From: Pterobdella sp. o SKG-2022
Taxonomy: Eukaryota; Annelida; Clitellata; Hirudinida; Piscicolidae
DNA length: 64,000 nt
Direction of reading: 5' to 3'
Assembly (NCBI GenBank): GCA_964035795.1
Contig: OZ038320.1
Span: 18,804,589 to 18,868,588, forward strand
The first letter of the stretch is position 1. Every line of letters starts with the position of its first letter. A program made the position numbers and the translations under genes. Below, piece by piece: positions 53,332 to 64,000 of the stretch. Under the pieces are notes generated by a model. The model was not told the origin of the DNA. It was given only the letters and a program-made list of their open reading frames with translations, and ran no database searches.

Positions 53332-54094
53332 CTGCAGGGTTAGCAAATTATTTGTTTGAATAAATTATTTAATAACTCTACATATTTTTTACCTAAGTAA
53401 AAATTTTCAAAATTGGTTTTCAGATTAAAAAGTTATTTTTTAAATTATAGAATATTCTTGCACTAAAATCATGACTAGCATTTAGATTTTCAGCGATTAT
53501 CAAAGTTTTCCATCAAGATTATATCTTTCCTTTTTCTTATAGAAACGGTTTTTAACCTCAAATTCTTTATATTCAAATCCATTAAAAAGTTTAGCCTTTA
53601 ATGTGTGAAAAAAATTTTATTTTTATTTTCGAATTCAATGATAGAATCTTACTGATGAAAAAAAATTTTGATCGAAAAAGGAAATAAAAGCATTTTTGAG
53701 TCTAGTTGAGAATTCACAATTTTGATGGATGCGAATATTGTGGCCGCTATGAAGCCTGTCCTTTTTCATTAATATCCCCGTCGTTCACTGGCACTTTATT
53801 AATTCAAACTTTACAATCGCCCGTGTACACAAGTTATTATATTGACATCTTTTTCATCAAAATTAACTCTTGAATGCAATGTTTTATTTGAAGAATAATT
53901 ATAATATATTTTAAGAAAAAAGCACTTTAAAAGAAATTTCAAGTCTTCCAACTTAATTTCACAAAAATAATTTGTTTTCTTGTATTTAAAATGCCAAATC
54001 TTTAAAAGATTAAAAAGAACAAAATATAAGTTAATTAAAAAGATTAACTAAAGCTTTTAATGATTTAATATTGAGTTTAGAATGTTGAACTCAC
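53332..54094 (-). other. Intron of gene A between stalk and transmembrane exons
   Basis: GTGAGT donor and CTGCAG acceptor, phase 1. Mostly AT-rich, but about 53720-53835 is noticeably richer in G/C than its surroundings and may be a remnant of an unidentified repeat. Confidence 0.75.
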
Positions 54095-54739
54095 CATGAA
54101 TCTTGACCACTGAAGAAATGTTCGTGTTTTTTTCGTCATTACTCTTGTTCAAACTGTTCAAATTCGACATTCCATTTAAACGGTTTTTTTCATTTCCATA
54201 ATAGTTTCTGTGACTATTTCGGTTATTATTTTTTGAACTCGAGTCGTTTTTGTTTACAGCATTGTTGAGGTCATTTTTAACGGGATAATTTTGCCATGGT
54301 ACATGTTTTGTAGATATTTTTTTTTCTCCATTCAAATAAATACTTTTTCTACCTTCATCATTATTACCTTCTTTATTTCCATTACTTTCATTGTTATTTG
54401 GACTGATGTATGGCCTTGATTTAAAATTCTTGTTTCGATAAAGCCATGAAAGACTTGTTTGAGAATTATAAAAATTTGAATCTTTAGGTTTATCTTCAGC
54501 GACATTGTCGGAGAGTTCATAATTCTTATCATACTCTCCATCTTCACTATCAGTACTGAAGTCATACAGTTCATTCTCAACTTCTTCGTTTTCTTCTTCC
54601 ATGTCGTCGTAATAATACAAATATACATTATGATTTGAGGAATTGTAGTCTGAGCTGTTATTTCCGTGAATGTTTGAAATTGCAAAAAGGTTTATGTGCT
54701 TGCTATTATCACTTTTAACTTTCAAAAACGACTTTGTGC
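54095..54739 (-). CDS. nlgn: Neuroligin-like gene A, exon encoding a long extracellular stalk
   Basis: The acceptor is ACTTCATGGCAG (phase 1) and the donor G|GTGAGT (phase 1); 645 nt, 215 codons, in frame with both neighbours. The product is hydrophilic and low in complexity: Asn/Ser-rich with several N-glycosylation sequons (NSS, NIS), and a Tyr-rich acidic block near the start ('VYLYYYDDMEEENEEVENEL', then 'YDFSTDSEDGEYDKNYE'). There is no known domain. Its place between the cholinesterase-like domain and the transmembrane exon makes it the extracellular stalk, the region that is Thr/Pro/Ser-rich and O-glycosylated in vertebrate neuroligins. It is longer than the usual vertebrate stalk. An in-frame ATG seven bases before the exon start lies in the intron and is not a start codon. 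The length is a multiple of three, so the exon could be alternatively spliced. Confidence 0.75.
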
Positions 54740-55638
54740 CTGCCATGAAGTTTTAAAATTAAATTTTTTGTTTCATTTACTTTTTTGTTTTATTGAATTG
54801 TTCGCTTCTAAAAAATACTTTGGACAAAACGAAAAAAACTTTGATTTGGTTGAACAACTTTTGCTACTGTATTTTCAAAAACTGGTTCCATAATGCGTGA
54901 AAATATTGAAAAGTAACATATTTCAGTTGTACTTCTAACAAACTTTTTACCTTTTTGTTCTATCGACTTTAAAAACGTCGTTCTATTTGAAAATTAAAAA
55001 GGATGAAAAGCACGGCTAATGTAGTTTATGGTGGGGCAAATATTATGCCAATATATTCATTAAATTAAATTAAAATTTATATTCATTCAAATGGAAATTT
55101 AAATATTCTTAAAATTCTCATCAGATTTTTTTTCAACTCAAAATTGAGCTACCCAAAAGTCCAGACTTAAATTGAATTTATTTGACGAGTCTTGGCTTGC
55201 TTGCTCAAAGTTTTAAAAAAAGTTTCAACTGATAAAAACTCAAAATTATTTTTTCCCTATTATGAAAGCAATTAATTTATGCTTTCAAAAATCAGCTTGA
55301 AATGACAAGGATTTTAGTAAATCAAGTGGATATAGCGTGTAACGATGCAAAACATCTCTAGGGCTTTCAAGCAATCTTTATGTTTTTTTAAGAATTTCTA
55401 ATTTGGTTTGATATCTAAACTATGCACGTTTAAAATAGCTCACAATAAAATTTCTATTCCACGAATTTCTATATTCAATTTCGTTACTCAAACTCGTTTA
55501 AATTTAATAAAAACTCTCTAGATTAGACATACTTATTGTTTTAAGAATTTCAAAATTCTTTCCAATGAATTTCTTGAATTCAAAGTAGTTTGGTTAATTC
55601 AAAAAATTATTTTTAATTTTTACAAGTGCTAAACGTAC
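54740..55638 (-). other. Intron of gene A between the 153-nt exon and the stalk exon
   Basis: Intron with GTACGT donor and GGCAG acceptor, flanked by exons that agree in phase (1/1). AT-rich; nothing else recognised. The short intron 55792-55951 precedes the 153-nt exon. Confidence 0.7.
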
Positions 55639-55791
55639 CGATAGATTCGAAAGTTGACGTATTAGTAGGGTCTTCGAGAAGATGGGTGGAAAGGCTGTTT
55701 ATGTCTGGCTTATGTATCTTTGGTATCAGATCATTCCACAAAGTCATTTTATGAGTTTTAAAGTAAGTTCTTGCTGCTATGTAATTTTCTC
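55639..55791 (-). CDS. nlgn: Neuroligin-like gene A, 153-nt exon with the last helix of the cholinesterase-like domain
   Basis: This exon has no long ORF of its own. I found it by reading the stretch between the flanking exons. It starts after ...CTATAAAG (phase 1, a weak pyrimidine tract) and stops at a GTACGT donor (phase 1). It encodes 'ENYIAARTYFKTHKMTLWND' followed by 'LIPKIHKPDINSL', colinear with the terminal neuroligin segment (family form [28 protein letters not shown]): the Tyr, His/Lys, Trp and 'L-P-x-x-H' positions all fit. The last residues (HLLEDPTNTSTFESI) begin the juxtamembrane stalk. At 153 nt it is exactly 51 codons, so it could be skipped without shifting frame, but skipping would remove the last domain helix. 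The weak acceptor is the main uncertainty. Confidence 0.8.
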
Positions 55792-55951
55792 CTTTATAGT
55801 GATTGATTCAGATTAAACAACATAGATAAAATCTTTTTAAATTTTGCTAATTAAAAAATTAAAAAAAATAAAACAAAACTTTCCTTTAAAAGTGAAATGT
55901 TTGATTTTTTAATAGTATCAAATTCAGAACACACAAACATTCTCAACCCAC

Positions 55952-56184
55952 CAAACTGCAGATACTGAAATCTCCGTGTATCGTACGCGTGCCATTTCAA
56001 AAGCTGCAGAGAAATCTTACTACTTCTTTTGGTATTCAGGTCTTGATAATCATATTTTCCGTTATTGTAGGACATTTTTTTAATAGAATTTTGCTTTTCA
56101 AAAGAGTCTTTGACGTTTTCATAGTTGTGATTCATAGATTGAGGACCTTTGTTGTTTTTGATGGGAGAAGGTCCGTTAGGATTA
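55952..56184 (-). CDS. nlgn: Neuroligin-like gene A, exon after the 'KYG' block (end of the cholinesterase-like domain, part 1)
   Basis: The acceptor is CTATCTTCACAG and the first base completes the Gly codon left in phase 2 by the upstream exon, giving 'VKYG-NPNGPSPIKNN' (family form FAKTGDPNQP). After about 40 polar, Asn/Lys-rich residues comes 'LKWHAYDTRRFQYLQFG', which matches the neuroligin block W-x-x-Y-(6)-YLHIG. The exon ends at a G|GTGGGT donor in phase 1. Only 160 bases separate it from the next exon, the shortest intron in this gene. Open reading continues past the donor for about 30 codons, but the next exon continues the family alignment directly, so the donor call is preferred. 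Confidence is high from motif match plus phase agreement at both ends. Confidence 0.85.
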
Positions 56185-59100
56185 CTGTGAAGATAGCAAT
56201 TGTTGAGAAAGTAATAAAAAATTCATTTCACTCAAGCTTTTAACTTTAGTATCATTTTTTCAATAATATTGTTAACTCAAACTTTGAAAATTAAACAAAG
56301 TTTAATGCACTTGCGAGTTTTAAAATTTGACAACTCTCTGGATTATAAATTCAATTGGATCATTTTAGAGAGTTTCAATTAGTTTTAAAAAAATTAAAAT
56401 TTACTCATTTTCAGTTCCATGAAATTTAGTTTTCAAAAAAACTTATTTATATTTAAGGTTTTTGACTAAAATTTATTCATCTCATGTTTTTTTAGCTAAT
56501 TTTTGAAAAGTGCTAAAAATAAACTTTCATTCAACCATTACAATTAGCTTTTTCGAAGAAAAAAGATTTAAGCAATCATAAAAAAGCAGAAAAATCTATA
56601 TTAAAGAAAGAAAAATTTTACATTTCAATATTTCTATATGAATAATCGAAGCGGTAGCGACACAGTTATGACTTTCTAAGGGGTTATGTTTTTTAACTTC
56701 CCTAATAGCAGCATGATAAAAATTTATTATTTCATTTGAACATAACCCAAATCATCTGGAAGAGCTTCATATGAAAATGATTAGCCAGTATTTATTTAAG
56801 CAGAACATTATGTTTGAAAGTATTACAAAGCAACTTATTCATGGCTGAAGTCTTCAAGCTCTTGCCACCATAACAGCCTTTGTATGAATCATTTGTTAGT
56901 TGTTTAATGCTATAATTTAACAAAAATATTATTTTGCTTTTAAAATATTCTTATTATTCAAGGAAAGAAATTTTCATTCAACTCAAAGTTTTTGTAAAAA
57001 AAATTGCGAGTAAAATTTTCTCAAGATTTTTATTGAAAACCACTTCTTAATGAAAACAGGAAGTTTGGACATGAGTGTAAAAGCGCTTTTGAATTACATT
57101 CAATTCATAAATGCATTCAAAAAGCTTCAATATGGAAGTGAAAAAACGTGAAAGACGCAAAACGTTGTTCACTTTTTTGGAGAGTACTTGTGTGGCATAA
57201 TGATTTAGTAGGTGCGTCTTTGGCTACGCGTTGATCCTGAAATTTTAAGCTAGTTATACATTTTTATTTTTGATTGACAATTTTGTAGCGTTGGAGTTTC
57301 TTGGCTTATTTATAAACAATTTTAACGATGGGGATCGTATGAAATACGATATTTGATTATCGAAGCATTCAAGTGAAAAGTTTTTTGATCGATTTCAATG
57401 TTAAAAAATTTTTTTGTTTGGAAATTAAAAAACATTTGTTGAAATTAAAAGTGGATTTAGCAAATTTTCGTTTTGAAATTTACTTTTTAGAATGTTTGTT
57501 GAGTTTATAAATCAACAAATATACTAAGCTTTCAATCCTTTGTTAGGCTTAAAATTCAGTTTAAAAAATAGAGAGTTTTTTTTGGTCGACTAAGATGAAT
57601 GAAAGTATACAAGGTTGAAGTAGATAAGACAAATGCGATTTTGTCGATCCGTTGAGTGGGGAGTGCACTGAGGCAACGGTCTCAATTTAATTTGATTGAG
57701 AGTTAAGTTTCATTGTTGCTTCTGAATCCAATACAAAAGTCGATTTTTATAAACTTTATTATCATTTTGAATTGTTCAAATTTTCGATTTCAACTTGATT
57801 AACACATTTAAATAGTTTAATTTTTTTCATTTTTATTCTAAATAGAGGAATTCGATAATGAATTATAGCTATCAAAAAGTTCCTTTATTTGAAAATTAAC
57901 TTTTTTGACTACTTCAAAACATTTTAATGTTTGTTATCGATTGATGATATTTCATTCTGAGAACAGCAAAAACTTCATGCCATATTTCAAAGTTTTGTCA
58001 AGAGCCTTGAAGCGTGCTCAAACTTCATGTACTATGGAAAGGAGATGTGTTGAGATTACATTCAAACAACTTTTGTTTTGAATTTAAATTTATGAAATAC
58101 AAATTTCAAATTTCATAATAAAGAACATTTCATGATTAATTTTTTTTTGAATATTTATCTCGCATTTATTTAATTCGCACGCAAAGGTACTTACATAAAT
58201 ACTCAAATATACTAAAAGTTAAAATTTTCGGTGAAAACGAAGCTAATTTTTGATAAATTTTTTCATTCGAAATTTTTCAAAAAACAGTTTATAAAAATAA
58301 ATTTTGAGAGCTGTAACAGATTAGAAAAAATATTCTCCCATGCAATAATGTAATTTCGAGGATTTTTTGAATTTGTTCAACACGATGGGGGGATAAAGAA
58401 TGATGCAATTATCGCTTGCAAGCGATAAGAGGACTGATGAATTGATGCAAGAACGATTCGCTAATTACTTTCATGGAAACTTCTGCAAATCCATTGCTCC
58501 AACCAACCCCTCAAGTCACCATCTTTTGACTTGCACATATATGAGTGTTATTGACGCCGACCTTTTTCTTTTTTGAAACTATGCCATGTTATAAAAAAGG
58601 GCACTTTGATGAATTTGTGCATTACAGCTTTTAATGGCAGAGTATTCTCACAAAAACTAAATTTTTATTTTTTAGATTCTTTAAAACATGTTTTTGAATT
58701 AAAAAAAAAGTTTGCTACCAGATAAAGTTTTTCATAACTTGACTAAAATTTTATTGAACTATAAAATTTTTGCAAGTTTCTCAAAGCGTGTATAAAGAGT
58801 ATTTGTTGTATTGGACGTCAGATGTGGCCAGCTTCTTAATGAGCTTCCTTTTATTGCGAAAAACTTTCTGCACAGCCTTATTAGCTTCATTTATTTTGTT
58901 TTTTATAAGAATTTTATCAGTTGTTTCCAATTTAGTTTTTTTTTCTGATTAGCATGCAATACAAAATAAAAACTTCCTCATTTTATACTTATAATGAAAT
59001 CAACTTTTGAACTTTTAAAAACTTCATGATTTTTTGGAGTAATGAAAAAGTGATTTGAATAAAATATAAAAAAAAAATTCATTCTAAATTTTTCAACTTA

Positions 59101-59987
59101 AAAAAAATCGTGTTAACTTAATGAAAAAAACGACTGAAATAGTTAGAGAGCACGAAGATAGAATACAGAAATTTATAACGAGTGTCGCATGGCTTTGTGT
59201 ACATAATTATTGCACTAGTGAAGCAGGTTTCACCAAAGGGTATTGATGATTCCACACACGAACTTACTTGCTGCTGAGCTTTACTCTTGTTTTATGGCTG
59301 TTGCTTTTTGCGCCGTGAATGGGGAATAAATCTTTTGGAAAGATCTATGACTGAAAACATTTTTTCTTCAGAAAATTGATAGATCTTTCTTTTAATTGAT
59401 GTCATTTGCCTGGTTTTTGATAAAAAATTTCTCAATTATCAAATTTTTTTTTAAATATTTTTAAACAAAATTCACAAATAGATTGATACTGCAGCCATTA
59501 ATGGCGTTATTTATATTTGATTGAGTATCTATCCGATTTGGGACGTGAGAGGTAAGGCAGTATAATTTAAAGCAAAGTTTTGATTTTAAGATAGAAGAAA
59601 TGAAAAGCTGAATGAGAGACAAACTTTATTAATTTGTTCAAATGATTTAATTGTTTTAGGTTTTTCGTGGTTTAAGATTTGCTCTCTGAACTTTACTCCA
59701 ATGCCCTAGTGTGTTTATTTCTTTAGACTCCAATAAACAGCACCTTTCTTACGGATTATCAATGATTTTTTTACCTTAGCAGCTTTTTTATGGCTTTTAC
59801 CGCCTTCTTACGCCCCCTTAGACTCATCAATCTCTCAACTCGTTGGTTCAAGCCCTGTCGATTTAAAAGCACCGCGCTGATGCAATCGAATAAAAAATTA
59901 AATATTTTAAAAGTTAATTTTTGTCTGAAACATTTTGTTGTAATGAAAAAGATTTGAAAATTTTTATCGAATAAAGTTTGTACTAAC
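56185..59987 (-). other. Intron of gene A (about 3.8 kb)
   Basis: GT (GTTAGT) to AG (TTCACAG) intron on the minus strand. It is AT-rich with no coding signal recognised. It contains a 20-bp perfect palindrome at 58409-58428 and some less AT-rich stretches (about 57170-57240, 57640-57720, 59160-59330) that match nothing I know. Confidence 0.75.
58409..58428. repeat. 20-bp perfect palindrome inside a gene A intron
   Basis: TTATCGCTTGCAAGCGATAA equals its own reverse complement with no spacer, and the centre is GC-rich relative to the background. Function unknown. Confidence 0.9.
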
Positions 59988-61197
59988 CCGTACTTTACAA
60001 AGTTGAAAACGTATTTCAGAAGATATTCAGAAAGCATTCGTTGGTTCGGGGAAAACTCTTTCATAAACGAATCCAAACCATTCACCAAAGGAGCTCCCAA
60101 GAAATATGCCATTTCTGAAGATAATCCTTCTGGAAAAAAAACAGTTTCGTTGTTACTGGGTGATCCAAAAAATATGTAATCAGATTCTTTGAACTCTTTC
60201 AAAATATTCTTTGATTGACCCATATTTTGGGAGTTTTCTTCGTTTCTATTTTCTAAACCAGTACTCCCTAGACTGTAGAAATAAGTGTTTGTGTAAGGTT
60301 TGCATTGCGAATGCATATCAGCCAGTTTGACAGCAGGTGCCGATAAAATACCGTCTGTGATCAAATCTACCAGACTCTTCAAAGAAGCTCTTGAATCGTT
60401 GGGTCGGTCCCAATCATAATAATTATGGGCCAAAATGTCATAAATTTTTTGCCGATGATATCGATAATTATTTCTTACGAAAGTTCGCAAAACTTGAATA
60501 TTTCTGAAATTTGAAATAGGCTTTTCCAAATCATTTTTGAGCAGGTAATCACTACCAGCCGTCGCCACATTTCCCAGTAAGAGTGGAATATCACCAAAAG
60601 CTTCTTTCGTTCTAAACTGATCGGTCATGTAACGATCAAATGAATTTTTTGAGTATGTTTTTAATTTTTTTCTTTTATAATTAATGCAGTTTTGTAGAGT
60701 TAATTTTTTTAGAGATGATGGAAGAATTGTTTTCTCATCAATTATAGGCCCAAAACCTACTCGATATTTAGGCCAATTTAATTGTACATTAACAATACTT
60801 TCAAATGATTTTTCTCTCAAGCACTGAAAAGCTTTAAGGTTTGAACTTTTAGTTTTCAATTCATTATTCATAAATTTTACAGATTGGTGTGGTTTTGAGG
60901 TAATCTGAGACTCTGAGCTTCTAGTTATGAAATATTCTTCTTTTGTTTGATTGAAAATATTATTTCCAAACTTAACAAAAACTTTATGATTTTTTTTATT
61001 TAAATTAGCTCTTCTATTAAAAAATTGTTTATTGTATCTGGTGCCATAACTGTGGTTATGAAACTTGTCAAGTCCTTCGAAGGAGCAGTTGAGAGAAGTT
61101 GCCAACTGCAAGAAGCTGCTTGTAGGGTTGCTCTGCACTGCCCAGCTTGAAAACCCTGAACCACTGAACAGCATCAGTTTTGAGAATAACTTTTTAC
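59988..61197 (-). CDS. nlgn: Neuroligin-like gene A, exon encoding the C-terminal half of the cholinesterase-like domain
   Basis: This internal exon starts after a TTTGATTTCATTCAG acceptor (phase 1) and ends at a GTTAGT donor after 'FNFVKYG' (phase 2). Reading opens upstream of the first Met with 'GKKLFSKLMLFSGSGFSSWA', the neuroligin block after the nucleophile elbow (family form GLFQKAIAQSG..SSWA). Further family blocks follow: a Cys pair (positions 30 and 118 counted from the Met at 61174), 'YRVGFGPIIDE', 'YDILAHNYYDWDRP', 'LVDLITDGILSAPAVKLADM', 'TYFYSLGS' and 'SSEMAYFLGAPLVNGLDSF'. Neuroligins are postsynaptic adhesion proteins that bind neurexins; the fold is that of acetylcholinesterase without activity. 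The catalytic His position (family A-H-G-D-E) reads G-L-S-S-E, and the Glu position is also not conserved, so the product should be inert. The Cys pair frames 87 residues, where vertebrate neuroligins have about ten. The vertebrate disulfide in the later loop has no cysteines here. Preceding exons lie beyond 64000. Confidence 0.88.
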
Positions 61198-64000
61198 CTG
61201 AATGAAATCAAATGCTTAAGGATAAAACTCTTGGTAAATAGTGCCAATATTACTCTAAAAATATGACATATTTTATATTAGTTTTTTTATATTCCCATCT
61301 TAAAGTTTTTTATCGTGATTTTTCAAATTTTTGTATTAACTAAGCCTTAACTTAGATTCACTCAAAATAAAACTGGTTTTGATGCAAATTTTTTGATATA
61401 TTCTAAAAAGGAGTAGCCTCCATGTAAACTTTACATAAACTTCATATTCAGCAATTTTGTTCAATTTTCACCTTTAGACTTATAGTTAAAGTATTCCAAA
61501 AAAAAGTTTTGGAAAATACCAATTTTCAAAAATACCAGTTTTCAAAAATATCATTTTTCAAAAATAATCTAAAAGTATAAATCGCAAAAGGAATAAAATG
61601 TAGGCATAAATGCTCTAAGACGGCATGGAGATCAACTTTACATTGAGTGAGTTTATAGCGATTAATCCAAATTTTCAATGCTGAGAAGATGAAATTTGAA
61701 ATATTGATGATTGAAAATAAAGTACGATTATTCTACAGAATTATTCAAATTTTCCATGTAAATTTGTTATATGAAAATTTTCTATTTTTCAGTAATAATA
61801 TAATATAAATAATATGAACAAGTTAAATAAGGTTAATAATATTTCAAGACAATAGTTAGTGTTCTAAAATATTACTCATTTTATTGTGGCTTTTGAAAAA
61901 AGCATTAAATAACATTAAGTAACTGAGACATCCGATAACTTTTTTAGTTCCCAAAAACATAATGTTCTATTAATGATAAAAATATTCATGTTAATAAATA
62001 ATTACTGTTTCATATAAATAAAAAACTTTTAAGTTTTCTAATATGTGGTAATCTTGTACTTTATGAAGTAAACTTTGAAATATGCTTTGTAACTCACACT
62101 TACCTAATCATAAAGGAGCTTCCTGAATGCAAATTGCTCGCCATGGGTGGTATTTAACTAATGTTTTCAAATTTATTTATCAACTTTCAGCTTTTTGATG
62201 CATTTTTTAAAAATATTTTCTACATTCAAAGCATTTTTAAATGTCAAATGTGGGACGGAATTAATATAATAATGATGATAATATGTGCTAGTGTGTGTGC
62301 GCGCATGTGTGTGCCGCGTGTGTTTGTGTGTTTTCAAAATACGTAGATGTTTTTATACTTACAATTTTCATGTCAAATGTTTAATATGTCAACAATGCAA
62401 CAGAAAAAACAAATAAATTGTTTTTTACCTTTCCCAAATTTCAAACGTGTAATACCTGATTAAAGTTGAAAAGTTTTTTAATAAATGCATCAATTTAGTT
62501 TTTAATACATTTAATTAATAAAAGCTTTCAGTTTCCAAGAGAAAACTAAACGAATTTAAGAATTTAAAAATAAAAACTTTTTCCAAATAAGCTATTTTAA
62601 GTTCAAATTAAACAAGAAAATATCAGAGAAAAATCTTTATTGATACATACATATACAAATGTTTTGAAATGAGAACAGAAACATGAACGATATGAGGATA
62701 AGGTTGGTTATGAAACGTGAGTGAAATGGCCAAGAAAAACTTTCATTCGAGCGGAGACTGTTTCAGTCATATACATCACTCGGTTTTTCATGCTATTTTT
62801 ATGTTAAATTCAACGTTTTTATCGCTGCTTTTCTTTGTATTTTAGTTAGTTTTTATGTTGTGAGAACAAATTAAATTCTAGTGATTAACCGGTAGTCATT
62901 TATAACTTTCAATACTTAAAGAATACATGATAATCTAATCCTAGGAAATGTTTTCGGGTATTTTATATGGCATTCTATAAAAATTGCCATGTTTTTGTTT
63001 TATGTTCATTGTTTAATGTAGAAATAATAATTTACTTTTTGTTGTTTGTTTGATGATTCAGTTCAAATAATCATTTAAAAAAAGAAACTACATGAAAAAG
63101 TATGATAAAAATAGAATATTTATCACAAAAATTATCCATTCGATCCCTTTTTTGATTGAGAAAGTCTAGTAAATTTTGAAAACTTTTAAATTGAATTTTT
63201 CAGCCAACAATAATTGAGAATTTAGTTAGTGGTGAAGTATTTTCCATTCAAAAGTTTTAGTTTATTACTTTTTCATTGCAACATTGGGTTAAAAACAGGA
63301 ACGGCCAAATAATAATGAGTTTTTTATCACTTTAAGTAGTCGAAAATCGGCTGTTAAATACCAAAATTTTTTTAAATTTCATGGACATAAGCGTTAAATT
63401 AACTCAATTTCTAAAGTATAAACTGGTGTTTAGTAAACCAAATGTTTAATTATAAGAATTTCTTATAGCCAGTAAGTGTTATTCAAAAGATAGTTTCAAT
63501 TCTCTTTCAATCTAAGATCAAAACGAGTTTTAATAGTTTTTAAACTTCTAAAAAAATGAGTTAAAAACTTAAATTTATTTTTAAAATTTTTCATTTTCAG
63601 CTTTTTTTCGATAAAGTTATAACTTCGGTTTAGATAATTAAATGGCACGCTTAGATTGTGTTCCAAGATCAAAAAATGATATCAATCATGAAAGTAAAGC
63701 TTATACTCAAAGTAAAATACAAAAGTAAATAAAAATTTTGTTATTAGCAGATAAAAACAAAAAATCGAGAAAAAAAACAAAAATGTTCAGTCTAAAAAAT
63801 CACATTTTCAAAAAAAAAATATATGGATAAGTTGGTTCAAGGTATAACTAAGGTATATCTATTGAGAATAGATTAATTGGTTTATAGATTAGAATGAATT
63901 TGTCAAAAAAGTATTTTTTCCAAAAAAAACATCAAAATATTGATTAGAACATATTTTAATTTTATTTAAAAATGTTAAACTTCTTTAGAGACAATAAAAG
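61198..64000 (-). other. Gene A intron continuing beyond the right edge
   Basis: No earlier neuroligin exon was found here on the minus strand. The acceptor at 61198-61212 shows this is intron, so the middle and N-terminal exons lie right of the window. Confidence 0.65.
62287..62331. repeat. Imperfect (GT)n-rich tract
   Basis: Alternating purine-pyrimidine tract (TGTGTGTGCGCGCATGTGTG and onward), capable in principle of Z-DNA. The overlapping short ORF is a by-product. Confidence 0.8.

Noticed and set aside
54740..54746. ATG at 54746 as a start of a separate protein
   Set aside because: Lies just upstream of the AG of the stalk exon acceptor; phase agreement with both neighbours shows the exon is internal.
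61400..61440. Minus-strand 'LHGGYSF' resembling the HGG block of the cholinesterase fold
   Set aside because: A stop lies two codons before it and the frame closes about 20 codons later; the flanking residues do not match the family.

Overview
The window is strongly AT-rich, with homopolymer A/T runs, long non-coding stretches, microsatellites and non-LTR retrotransposon copies. Its only recognisable host genes are split by introns with ordinary GT..AG borders. It is nuclear DNA of an invertebrate animal. A flatworm (Platyhelminthes) fits best: very AT-rich introns, Asn/Ser-rich insertions in an otherwise conserved protein, CR1/RTE-type LINEs. This is inference; the sequence does not prove the phylum.

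Host genes. Both are on the minus strand and both are neuroligin-like, that is, non-catalytic cholinesterase-fold postsynaptic adhesion proteins. Gene A enters from the right edge. Its last five exons (61197-59988, 56184-55952, 55791-55639, 54739-54095, 53331-52640) have compatible splice phases throughout. They encode the C-terminal half of the cholinesterase-like domain, a long hydrophilic stalk, one transmembrane helix, and a cytoplasmic tail ending in a PDZ-type ligand (S-T-T-I-V). Gene B starts 35 kb further along in the same orientation. One exon (17295-16834) holds a signal peptide and the N-terminal part of a neuroligin domain up to the 'EDCLYLNVYVPYP' block. The rest of gene B was not found and probably lies beyond the left edge. 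A C-terminal half followed by an N-terminal half on one strand means tandem paralogues, or else a misordered assembly.

Mobile elements. A CR1/L2-type LINE (about 42634-46246, minus) has an apparently intact 958-aa endonuclease/reverse-transcriptase ORF and a 5'-truncated gag-like ORF1 with CCHC knuckles. The two ORFs share a frame and are separated by one UGA. An RTE-like LINE 3' fragment (47730-48596, minus) ends in (TGAG)n and is flanked by an 8-bp direct repeat. A third LINE 3' end (23822-24420, minus) has a poly(A) tail and sits beside a very large AAT/ATT array. A relatively GC-rich island (about 27040-27432) ending in TAAG repeats, and three weak tRNA-like segments, may be SINE-type debris.

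The remaining sequence (1-16.8 kb, 17.3-23.8 kb, 25-26.9 kb, 27.4-42.6 kb apart from a (CTAT)n array, 48.6-52.6 kb, and 61.2-64 kb) is AT-rich intron or intergenic DNA with no gene I can support.
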